12,131 bases of DNA, taken from assembly GCA_937862675.1 (NCBI GenBank), contig CALMEC010000190.1, positions 1 through 12,131 on the forward strand, read 5' to 3'. Made by a program: the position numbers and the translations under genes. The notes below the pieces were generated by a model, which was given only the letters and a program-made list of their open reading frames with translations, was not told the origin of the DNA and searched no databases. The DNA is from an uncultured Actinomycetes bacterium. Lineage in GTDB: Bacteria; Actinomycetota; Thermoleophilia; Miltoncostaeales; Miltoncostaeaceae. The stretch's first letter is position 1. Every line of letters begins with the position of its first letter. Below, one piece after another: positions 1-5,969 of this stretch.

Positions 1-1467
1 CATGCTCCCGGCCAGCGCGGCACGCACCACTGCGGCATCACTGTAACGGTGTTTCACGCCGCGGATTTCCTGGTAACGCTCATGTCCCTTGCCGGCGATG
101 ACGATCACGTCACCCGTCCTCCCGCCGGTCAGGGCACGCTCGATCGCACTGCGGCGATCACCGTCGACGAGACACTCCGCGCGCCCGTCGCCCATCCCCC
201 CAACGATGTCATCGATGATGCGCGCCGGGTCCTCCGTCCGCGGGTTGTCCGACGTGACGATCGCGACGTCCGACAGATCCGCGGCGATGCGGCCCATCTG
301 GGGACGCTTACCGCGATCGCGGTCACCGCCGCAACCGAAGACGACGACCAGGCGTCCGCCCTGCGGGACCAGCCGCCGGGCCGAGACGAGGATGTTCTCC
401 AGCGAGTCCGGCGTGTGGGCGTAGTCCACGAGCACCTGGAAGTCCTGTCCGGCGTCGATGGCCTCGAACCGGCCGGGGACACCCGCGAGCGCGGCGATCC
501 CCCGGGCGACGGCATCGTGGGAGAGATCGAGAATCTCGCCCAGGGCGACGACCCCGGCGACGTTGGAGACGTTGAAATGGCCGCGCAGCCGGCTCTCGAC
601 GTCGAGCGGGCCCCGCGGGGTCGCGATGGTCGCACTGAATCCGGCGGCGTGCATGGTGAGGGCCACGGGACGGATGTCCGCACCGAGGTCGTCGACGGCG
701 AACGTGAGGGCCCCCGTCTCACCCGCCAGACGGCGTCCGTAGGCGTCGTCGAGGTTCACCGCGGCGGGGGGATCGTCCCCCTCGCCCTCCGGACGGATGA
801 ACAGGGCGCGCTTGGCGGCGTAGTAGTGCTCGACGTCCGGGTGGTAGTCCAGGTGGTCCCGCGTCAGGTTCGTGAACAGGGCCGCGTCGAATCGCACACC
901 GGCCACCCGTCGCTGGCTGAGCGCGTGCGACGACACCTCCATGACGCACGCGGTGTCGCCGGCCTCGCGCATGGCGACGAGCAGGTCCTGGAGGTCGACG
1001 CTCTCGGGCGTGGTGTGCGTGGCCGGGACGACCTGTCCGCCGATCCGGACCTCGACGGTGCCGATGAGCCCGGTCGCGTGTCCGGCGGCCTGGAGCACCG
1101 AGTGCATGAGGAAGGAGGTCGTCGTCTTGCCGTTGGTCCCGGTGATCCCGACCATCCGCAGGCCCGCACTCGGATCGCCGGCCAGGCGTGTGGCGACGAG
1201 GGCGGCCGCCAGGCGGGCGTCGGGCACGACGACCTGCGGCACGCCGATGTCCAGGACGCGCTCGACGATGAGCGCACCGGCCCCGGCGGCCACGGCGGCT
1301 GCGGCGTAGTCGTGACCGTCGGCCGCGACCCCCCGGAGACAGGCGAAGACGGTGCCGGGGCGGGCGCGGTCGGATCGATACACGACCCCGTCGATCGGCA
1401 TGCCGGTGGCGGCGGGTCCGTGCAGCACCGCACCGGGGATGCCCGTCGTGAGCTCCTGCAGGGTCAT
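1..1467 (-). CDS. murE: UDP-N-acetylmuramyl-tripeptide synthetase MurE, C-terminus cut by window edge
   Basis: MurE is the cytoplasmic ATP-dependent ligase that adds the third residue, here probably meso-diaminopimelate, to UDP-MurNAc-L-Ala-D-Glu during peptidoglycan precursor synthesis. From ATG at 1467 the frame reads 489 codons to base 1 without a stop, so only a short C-terminal tail should be missing. The ATP-binding loop GITGTNGKTTT lies at about residues 107-117. The lysine that is carbamylated in Mur ligases is probably K219 (YYAAKRALF). VDYAHTPDSLE is at about 347-357, and DNPR at 407-410 is the signature of DAP-adding enzymes. The start overlaps the stop of a doubtful ORF by ATGA, and no clear ribosome binding site is visible. 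A GTG about 57 bases further upstream in the same frame is a weaker alternative. It is the fifth gene of the dcw cluster, but 350 bases separate it from ftsI. Confidence 0.95.
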   Translation of the reverse strand, partial: MTLQELTTGIPGAVLHGPAATGMPIDGVVYRSDRARPGTVFACLRGVAADGHDYAAAAVAAGAGALIVERVLDIGVPQVVVPDARLAAALVATRLAGDPSAGLRMVGITGTNGKTTTSFLMHSVLQAAGHATGLIGTVEVRIGGQVVPATHTTPESVDLQDLLVAMREAGDTACVMEVSSHALSQRRVAGVRFDAALFTNLTRDHLDYHPDVEHYYAAKRALFIRPEGEGDDPPAAVNLDDAYGRRLAGETGALTFAVDDLGADIRPVALTMHAAGFSATIATPRGPLDVESRLRGHFNVSNVAGVVALGEILDLSHDAVARGIAALAGVPGRFEAIDAGQDFQVLVDYAHTPDSLENILVSARRLVPQGGRLVVVFGCGGDRDRGKRPQMGRIAADLSDVAIVTSDNPRTEDPARIIDDIVGGMGDGRAECLVDGDRRSAIERALTGGRTGDVIVIAGKGHERYQEIRGVKHRYSDAAVVRAALAGSM

Positions 1468-1814
1468 TCGCCGATCGATGGTAATACACCGCTGTGGACG
1501 ACCCGCGTGCGCATCGTGTGGCACCGGGAACGCCCGCCGAGCGCATGGAGGACTCCGCCGCGAACCGCCGTCACACATGTGTGCGGGCACGACGGCGGAC
1601 ACCACACCCGCCCACCGCGACGACCATCAGGGCGAATCGCCTGCTCCTTCGCGCTTTTCGTCGAATCCACCAGACACCGCCGGATGTCTGGTGCCAGCCT
1701 GTGCGGACGCGATGCCCGGCACCACGTCGTCACAGGTGGGCAGCGGACGCCCATCGGCCCGACGGCCGGCCATGTCGCGGACGCCCCGGCCGCGCCGGCC
1801 ACCAGGCGGCCCAT
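1464..1814 (-). CDS. doubtful 116-residue ORF filling the ftsI-murE gap
   Basis: I do not recognise this product, and it may not be a gene. In its favour, the ATG lies 3 bases after the ftsI stop and the TGA overlaps the murE start by ATGA, exactly as expected for a translationally coupled operon gene. Against it, third-position GC is visibly lower than in the neighbouring genes, no ribosome binding site is clear, the predicted protein is rich in Arg, Cys, Trp and Pro with no domain or membrane segment, and two inverted repeats lie inside it. A second minus-strand frame, ending at 1627, looks about as protein-like. It could be a real lineage-specific peptide, a decayed gene, or chance. Confidence 0.2.
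   Translation of the reverse strand: MGRLVAGAAGASATWPAVGPMGVRCPPVTTWCRASRPHRLAPDIRRCLVDSTKSAKEQAIRPDGRRGGRVWCPPSCPHTCVTAVRGGVLHALGGRSRCHTMRTRVVHSGVLPSIGE
1565..1598 (-). repeat. nested inverted repeat upstream of murE
   Basis: The arms CCGCCGT (1565-1571) and ACGGCGG (1592-1598) are perfect complements and enclose a 12-base perfect palindrome, CACACATGTGTG, at 1572-1583. The site ends about 100 bases before the murE start. It could be an operator or an RNA structure. Nothing in the sequence decides which. Confidence 0.4.
1668..1693 (-). terminator. stem-loop after ftsI, possible terminator or attenuator
   Basis: A perfect 9-base inverted repeat, CACCAGACA and TGTCTGGTG, surrounds an 8-base loop about 125 bases past the ftsI stop. 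No T-run follows on the minus strand, so if it terminates it would be of the tail-less kind discussed for actinobacteria. It could equally be a protein-binding palindrome or an RNA processing site that separates ftsI from murE expression. Confidence 0.35.
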
Positions 1815-1817
1815 TGG

Positions 1818-3521
1818 TCAGCCCGGCGGGATGCTGAGTTCCCCCAGCGCGAAGTCGGCGATGGATTTGAACGCCGGTGCGGCCACCTCGCCACCGGTGT
1901 GCGGACCCACGGGATCGGGCTCGTCGACCATCACGGCGATCACCAGACGCGGTTTCGAGGCCGGTACATACCCGATGAACGAGGACCGGAAGAGGGTGTC
2001 CGAGTACTTCTGGGTCGTCGGATCCACCTTCTGGGCGGTGCCCGTCTTCCCGGCGACGGTGTAGTTCTTGAGGCCCGCCGAGACGGCCGTGCCGTTCGGC
2101 TCGACCACCGTCTCGAGGATGCCGGTCAGCTGCTTGGCCGTCGACGCCTTCAGGATGCGCTTGCGCGGCCCCGCCTGCGTCGCGACCCCGTCGACGGACC
2201 TCACCAGGTGCGGGGTGACCAGTTCGCCGCCGTTGGCGATCGCGGCGTAGGCACGTGCCTGCTGCAGCAGCGTGGCGGTGACTCCCTGGCCGATCGGGAT
2301 GTTCACGCGCTGCCCCTCGTTCCAGGGCGTCTTCGGCAGGTCGCCCGCCTCCTCGCCCAGCGTGTCGATGCCGGTGTCGGCCCCGAACCCGAAGCGGGCC
2401 ATCCACTTGCGGAGACTGTTGCGCTTGCTGAGGCCCGTGGAGATGGTGACGGCGCCCATGTTGCTTGACTTCTGCAGGATCTGCGTGGTGGTCATGTCCT
2501 CGTACGCGTAGCGCGGATGCGAGTCGCCGACCGTGTAGTCCTCCTGCCCCTCGCCGGCCTTCACCTTGATGAACGGCGGGACGTGGTAGAGCGTCGACGG
2601 CGTGGTGAGCCCTTCGTCCATAGCCCCGGCGACGGTCACGACCTTGAACACCGAGCCGGGTTCGTAGGCGTCGGTCACCGGGCGCAGCCGCAGGGAGTCC
2701 GCCTTGAGCTTGGCCCGGTTGTTGGGGTTGACGAGCGGGACGCTCCCGATCGCGAGGATGGCACCCGACCGGGGGTCCATGACGATGCCCGACGCGCTCT
2801 TGGCCTTGTACTCGGAACGCGTGGCGGCGAGGATCTCCTCCATCTTGCGCTGGATGTCCGCGTTGATGGTGAGCGTGACCGTCTTGCCGGCCTTCGGCTC
2901 GCGGATGTTGTCGATGCGGACGGTCTGCCCGAGGAGCTGGTCGCGGACCTCGACACGGTGGCCGGCGGTCCCGGCCAGGACGCCGTTGAGCTTCTTCTCC
3001 AGGCCGTCGATGCCCGTGCCGTCGTCCGTCTGCGTGAGGCCGAGAACCTGTCCCGCGACGACGTCCATCGGGTAGGTGCGCTTGAGCGTGCCCTCGAAGT
3101 GCACGCCGTCCATGTTGAGGTTCTGCAGGTACTGCCCCTTCTCCCAGGAGACCTGCTTCGCCAGGATCACGTACGCGCTCTTGGACTGCAGGAGCCCGAG
3201 CATGGTGTCGCGGCGCTCCTCGTCGCCGCCGGTCGCGGAGGCGATCGTGTCGGCGACCATTTTGGGATCGTCCACGTGGCGGGGGTCCGCGGTGATGAGC
3301 ATGGACGGCACGTCGTCCGCCAGCGTCTGCCCGTCGGAGCTCACGATCGCACCCCGCTGGGCCGGCGTGTCGATCGGGGTGTAGTGCTGCGTGTCGGCCT
3401 TCGATGTGAGCCACCCGGCGCGCACCACCCCCAGCCACACGGCGCGCATGGCGAGCACCGTGAACAGAAGGGTGACCACGAGCACCAGGACCCGCACGCG
3501 GCTGCGTGACATCCCGGGCAT
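1818..3521 (-). CDS. ftsI: peptidoglycan D,D-transpeptidase FtsI (class B penicillin-binding protein 3)
   Basis: FtsI is the septal transpeptidase that cross-links peptidoglycan at the division site with FtsW and FtsQLB. From ATG 3521 it has 567 residues: one N-terminal membrane anchor (about 9-33), a dimerisation domain, then the transpeptidase domain. That domain has the SxxK motif SVFK at 290-293 with the nucleophile S290, the SxN motif SSN at 352-354, and KTG at 492-494. No PASTA domain follows. The frame is open much further upstream (to 3761), but that part overlaps ftsL and is Arg/Pro-rich shadow sequence. Start choice is uncertain: ATG 3521 and ATG 3512 lack a nearby ribosome binding site, whereas a strong GAAGGAG sits 6 bases before an in-frame CTG at 3542, which would add seven residues. 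Confidence 0.95.
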   Translation of the reverse strand: MPGMSRSRVRVLVLVVTLLFTVLAMRAVWLGVVRAGWLTSKADTQHYTPIDTPAQRGAIVSSDGQTLADDVPSMLITADPRHVDDPKMVADTIASATGGDEERRDTMLGLLQSKSAYVILAKQVSWEKGQYLQNLNMDGVHFEGTLKRTYPMDVVAGQVLGLTQTDDGTGIDGLEKKLNGVLAGTAGHRVEVRDQLLGQTVRIDNIREPKAGKTVTLTINADIQRKMEEILAATRSEYKAKSASGIVMDPRSGAILAIGSVPLVNPNNRAKLKADSLRLRPVTDAYEPGSVFKVVTVAGAMDEGLTTPSTLYHVPPFIKVKAGEGQEDYTVGDSHPRYAYEDMTTTQILQKSSNMGAVTISTGLSKRNSLRKWMARFGFGADTGIDTLGEEAGDLPKTPWNEGQRVNIPIGQGVTATLLQQARAYAAIANGGELVTPHLVRSVDGVATQAGPRKRILKASTAKQLTGILETVVEPNGTAVSAGLKNYTVAGKTGTAQKVDPTTQKYSDTLFRSSFIGYVPASKPRLVIAVMVDEPDPVGPHTGGEVAAPAFKSIADFALGELSIPPG

Positions 3522-3548
3522 CTCGCTGCGGGGTGCGCTCAGAGCGGG

Positions 3549-3555
3549 CTCCTTC
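3549..3555 (-). promoter_or_regulatory. strong ribosome binding site that points to a CTG start for ftsI
   Basis: On the minus strand GAAGGAG lies 4 to 10 bases beyond the ftsL stop (TGA 3561-3559). Six bases later comes CTG (3542-3540), in frame with ftsI. No ATG, GTG or TTG in that frame is within normal range, and the first ATG is 27 bases away. Either ftsI starts at CTG or the site is only accidentally strong. Confidence 0.5.
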
Positions 3556-3558
3556 GAC

Positions 3559-3942
3559 TCAGGGGGTGGGGGCGGTCTGGGGCCGGGCGGTGACGTAGTG
3601 CAGAAGGTCGCTCGACGGGCTGACCATCCCCGTCTTCTCCGCCCATCCCCGGACGCCGGCGTCGATCTTGCCCTGGCGGGCGGTGAGGGCCGCCAGCTGG
3701 TCCTGTACCTCGGACGTCTGCCGGACGACCTGTCCCTGACGCTTGACCAGCGCGAGTTCACGGGCGTTGATGAAGACGACCCCGGAGAAGAGAAGGGCCA
3801 CCAGCGGGATCGTGAGGAGACCGAGCCGGATGCGGGGGCGCCGGCGACGCCGCGGCTGGGTCCGCACCGCCGTGGGACGGGGGCGCGGACGGGGCTCCGG
3901 ACGCGCGACCTCGTCGCGTGCCAGTGCGCCGCGGGTGCTCAT
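3559..3942 (-). CDS. ftsL: cell division protein FtsL (bitopic septum-formation protein)
   Basis: FtsL is a small single-span divisome protein that forms a periplasmic coiled coil with FtsB (DivIC) and helps activate FtsWI. This 127-residue product has a long basic, proline-rich cytoplasmic N-terminus (1-39), one membrane helix at about 40-58, and a charged heptad-like segment at about 60-95 that could form the coiled coil. FtsL sequences are poorly conserved, so the call rests on this layout and on its place between rsmH and ftsI. Its ATG overlaps the rsmH stop by four bases (ATGA), which implies translational coupling. Confidence 0.85.
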   Translation of the reverse strand: MSTRGALARDEVARPEPRPRPRPTAVRTQPRRRRRPRIRLGLLTIPLVALLFSGVVFINARELALVKRQGQVVRQTSEVQDQLAALTARQGKIDAGVRGWAEKTGMVSPSSDLLHYVTARPQTAPTP

Positions 3943-4907
3943 CCCGCCACCTTCACCAGTGCGCGGAGCTTCGCGGACTGCGAGCGCGGGTTGCGCTCCT
4001 GTTCCTCGGTCCCGGGTGCCACCGCCTTGGGAAGCAGGAGCGCCGCCTGGGCCGTGCCTCCGCAGATGCAGGCCGGGAGATCCGGCGGGCAGGTGCAGCC
4101 CTGCGCCTTGGCCTGCATGAAGCGCTTGACGATGCGGTCCTCGAGCGAGTGGAACGTGATCACGCCCAGTCGCCCGCCCGTCGCCAGGACGTCGAACGCC
4201 GCCTCGAGGCCACGCTCGAGGAGGCCGAGCTCGTCGTTCACGACGATGCGCAGCGCCTGGAAGACCCGCTTGGCGGGGTGTCCCCCGGCGAAGAGGGCCG
4301 GCGTCGGGATACTGGTGCGGATGACCTCGACGAGGTCACAGGTGCTGCGGATGGGGCGCTCGGCCCGCCGGCGCACGATGCCGCGCGCGATGGGCCTGGC
4401 GTAGCGCTCCTCGCCGTAGGCGCGGAACCAGCCCGCCAGCTCCGCCTCGTCCGCGGTGGCCAGGAGGTCGGCCGCCGTCACGCCCTGCGTGTCGTCCATG
4501 CGCATGTCGAGCGGCGCGCTGCGCGAATAGGAGAAGCCGCGCTCGGGGCGGTCGACCTGCATGGACGAGACCCCGAGGTCCATGAGGATGACGTCGGCGG
4601 CCACGCCCTCGTCCAGAAGCGTCTCGAGGCCCTCCGCGAAGTCCGCGCGGATGTAGCGCGTGCTGCAGTTCGAGTGCTCGGAGAACCCGACGAACAGCGG
4701 CTCCGTCGACGGGTCGCGGTCGATGGCGATGTACGCGCCGCGCCGCCCGACACCGGGCGCGAGGGCACGCGCATGCCCCCCGGCGCCGAACGTGCAGTCG
4801 ACGACGGTCTCGCCCTCCGCGGGCGCGAGCGTCCCGACGACCTCGTCCACGAGGACGGGCTCATGAAGTGTGCGCTTAGTTTCCAATGTCGTCACGACCG
4901 TTGCCAT
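3939..4907 (-). CDS. rsmH: 16S rRNA (cytosine(1402)-N(4))-methyltransferase RsmH (MraW)
   Basis: RsmH uses S-adenosylmethionine to methylate N4 of C1402 in the ribosomal P-site region of 16S rRNA. The 322-residue product shows family motifs in order: HEPVLVDEVV near the N-terminus, the SAM-binding VVDCTFGAGGHARAL, ILMDLGVSSMQVDRPERGFS with the catalytic-loop region, YGEERYARPIARGIV, HPAKRVFQALRIVVNDEL, and GVITFHSLEDRIVKRFM. A cysteine-rich insert, CTCPPDLPACICGG, follows near the C-terminus; it may bind metal and is absent from many family members. ATG 4907 was chosen because GAGAGGGGG lies 9 bases upstream. This start sits 32 bases inside mraZ, so the two genes overlap. ATG 4937 is a less likely start. 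Confidence 0.95.
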   Translation of the reverse strand: MATVVTTLETKRTLHEPVLVDEVVGTLAPAEGETVVDCTFGAGGHARALAPGVGRRGAYIAIDRDPSTEPLFVGFSEHSNCSTRYIRADFAEGLETLLDEGVAADVILMDLGVSSMQVDRPERGFSYSRSAPLDMRMDDTQGVTAADLLATADEAELAGWFRAYGEERYARPIARGIVRRRAERPIRSTCDLVEVIRTSIPTPALFAGGHPAKRVFQALRIVVNDELGLLERGLEAAFDVLATGGRLGVITFHSLEDRIVKRFMQAKAQGCTCPPDLPACICGGTAQAALLLPKAVAPGTEEQERNPRSQSAKLRALVKVAG

Positions 4908-5331
4908 ACTTCGACACCCCCTCTCGCTCCATCTCACCGAACTTGGGCTCGATGAGCGCGGGATTCCATAGTTCGAAGTGGTCGCCGTTCCCCACGAGCT
5001 TCACGCGGGTCTCCAGGTTGATGCGGTCCCGGAGCTCCGGGGGGATGACGACCCTTCCCTGTTTGTCCAGCCCATCCATGTCGTAGGCGCCCGCCAAGAG
5101 GTACCGGCGGAGCCAGCGCTGATCGTCGTTCCGCACGTCCAGGTCTCCGAAGACGTCCTGGACCATCACGTCCCAGTTCGCCCGCGGGGCGACCACGAGA
5201 CACTCGTCGAGCCAGCGGGAGACGATCACGCCCTCTTCGAATGCACGCCGATGTTTCGCCGGGATCGCGATGCGATACCGGTTGTCGACGCTGCACTCAA
5301 ACGTGCCCATCAGTGATGACTGTTGCACCAT
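4876..5331 (-). CDS. mraZ: division/cell wall cluster transcriptional regulator MraZ
   Basis: MraZ is a ring-forming DNA-binding protein of the AbrB-like swapped-hairpin class that controls its own dcw operon. The 151-residue product has the two diagnostic DXXXR repeats, DNRYR at 16-20 followed by IAIPAKHR, and DKQGR at 89-93 followed by VVIPPELR. ATG 5331 was preferred because GGGTGG lies 6 bases upstream. ATG 5310, which gives the more family-typical MGTFECSVD start, has no ribosome binding site. The open frame continues upstream to 5508, but that part is Gly/Arg-rich and covers the TGGG box region, so it is not coding. It is the first gene of the cluster and overlaps rsmH. Confidence 0.95.
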   Translation of the reverse strand: MVQQSSLMGTFECSVDNRYRIAIPAKHRRAFEEGVIVSRWLDECLVVAPRANWDVMVQDVFGDLDVRNDDQRWLRRYLLAGAYDMDGLDKQGRVVIPPELRDRINLETRVKLVGNGDHFELWNPALIEPKFGEMEREGVSKYGNGRDDIGN

Positions 5332-5345
5332 CGCGAGCCACCCTA

Positions 5346-5392
5346 CCCCACATCTCCCCACATCACAACCCATTCTCCCCCGTTCACCCCCA
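5346..5392 (-). promoter_or_regulatory. probable MraZ box array (TGGGN direct repeats)
   Basis: Reading toward mraZ, TGGGG (5392-5388), CGGGG (5382-5378), TGGGT (5372-5368), TGGGG (5360-5356) and TGGGG (5350-5346) occur at steps of 10, 10, 12 and 10 bases, on the same face of the helix. Work on E. coli MraZ described TGGGN repeats with 5-base spacers upstream of mraZ, which is this arrangement. The array ends just before the mraZ ribosome binding site GGGTGG (5343-5338), so binding could block transcription through it. I could not place a convincing -10/-35 for the operon. Confidence 0.7.
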
Positions 5393-5520
5393 AACCGCAC
5401 CATTTCGCCACACAGAGGCCCCGACCCGGCAGATCCCGCCCGCTCCCGGACGAGTCGATCCGGTGCAACACCCGCTGCTGAAACGCCGCTCTGCACGGCA
5501 CGTTGCATTGCAATCTGCGA

Positions 5521-5536
5521 TCGAACACTTGTTCGG
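5521..5536 (+). promoter_or_regulatory. LexA/SOS box
   Basis: TCGAACACTTGTTCGG matches 11 of the 12 fixed positions of the actinobacterial/Bacillus-type LexA operator TCGAAC-N4-GTTCGA. CGAACA and TGTTCG form perfect arms. It overlaps the predicted -35 (TTGTTC) of the plus-strand gene at 5565, the right place for a repressor. It lies 190 bases upstream of mraZ, so an effect on mraZ is less likely. Confidence 0.75.
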
Positions 5537-5557
5537 TGGCCCGCCCGGGTCTAAGGT
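5529..5557 (+). promoter_or_regulatory. promoter of the SOS-box gene, probably leaderless
   Basis: The -35 is TTGTTC (5529-5534), then a 17-base spacer, then the -10 TAAGGT (5552-5557). The ATG comes 7 bases after the -10, so transcription would start at or next to the start codon. The AAGG in the -10 could instead be read as a ribosome binding site 8 bases from the ATG, so the leaderless reading is probable but not certain. Confidence 0.6.
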
Positions 5558-5564
5558 CATCGAC

Positions 5565-5969
5565 ATGAGCACCACAGGAGCCACACACACCTCCGGCGCC
5601 ACGGGTCCGCGCCATCTCCGGCTTGTCACGGGTCCCCCCGCCCGACCCCGCCGGGCACCCAAGGTGGGGGCCCCGCAACGGGTGGCCGCCGCCCTCGCGG
5701 GACTCGCCACCGGGTTCGCCCTGGGCGCCGTCGCCACCGTCCTCGGCGGCGGGGACGGACGGACGCTGGCCATGATCGCCCTCGCGTGCATCGGCCTCAC
5801 GGTCCCCGCCCTCGTGGCGTGCCGGCGCCGCGTGCTGACCCAGGCCCGCGGGCAGCAGCCCGCATCCGTCCCCCGGACGCGAGCAGAGGCGCCCCGCCCG
5901 GCCGCCGCGTCCCTGCGGGTCGTGCACGGGGCGACGCCCGACGCATCGCCTCTCCGCCGGGCCGCGTGA
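5565..5969 (+). CDS. SOS-box-controlled small two-helix membrane protein, unknown family
   Basis: I do not recognise this 134-residue protein. It has a polar, basic N-terminus (1-39, rich in Thr, Gly, Pro and Arg), two hydrophobic segments at about 40-60 and 67-86 joined by a short GGGDGRT turn, then CRRR and a basic, Pro/Ala-rich tail (87-134). The positive charges on both sides suggest that both ends are cytoplasmic. The first helix has small-residue spacing (GLATGFALGA) that could pack helices. The start is ATG 5565, placed by the -10 seven bases upstream and the SOS box. The open frame runs further upstream but through intergenic DNA. Divergent from mraZ and under a LexA site, it could be a DNA-damage-induced division inhibitor by analogy with DivS, ChiZ, YneA or SidA. 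No LysM or catalytic domain is visible. The function is inference only. Confidence 0.75.
   Translation: MSTTGATHTSGATGPRHLRLVTGPPARPRRAPKVGAPQRVAAALAGLATGFALGAVATVLGGGDGRTLAMIALACIGLTVPALVACRRRVLTQARGQQPASVPRTRAEAPRPAAASLRVVHGATPDASPLRRAA

Larger units (their letters stand above)
1468..1817. other. 350-base ftsI-murE gap with two inverted repeats
   Basis: This is an unusually long gap for adjacent dcw genes. It contains a perfect 9-base inverted repeat (CACCAGACA / TGTCTGGTG), a second 7-base inverted repeat (CCGCCGT / ACGGCGG) that encloses the palindrome CACACATGTGTG, and one doubtful ORF in the ftsI direction. No convincing -35/-10 pair for murE is visible. TATTAC, 13 bases before the murE ATG, is at best a weak -10. 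Confidence 0.6.

Noticed and set aside
49..2064. 671-codon open frame on the plus strand
   Set aside because: It is antisense to murE and the ftsI end. Its Asp/Arg/Gly/His-rich product is the usual mirror of high-GC third positions on the other strand.
1627..3438. 603-codon minus-strand frame overlapping ftsI
   Set aside because: It is in a different frame from the clear FtsI motifs and is Arg/Gly-rich. Only its last 60 or so codons, in the ftsI-murE gap, look faintly protein-like.
5507..5514. ATTGCAAT palindrome near the SOS box
   Set aside because: It is an isolated 8-base palindrome with no second copy and no clear promoter in register.
5343..5927. 194-codon minus-strand frame opposite the SOS gene
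   Set aside because: It would run through the TGGG box array and the intergenic region. The plus-strand frame has a promoter at its start, a membrane pattern and a coupled downstream gene.
5786..5965. N-terminal extension of the metallophosphoesterase from ATG 5786
   Set aside because: It lies wholly inside the preceding gene, encodes an Arg/Pro-rich string, and the family's first strand begins just after GTG 5966.
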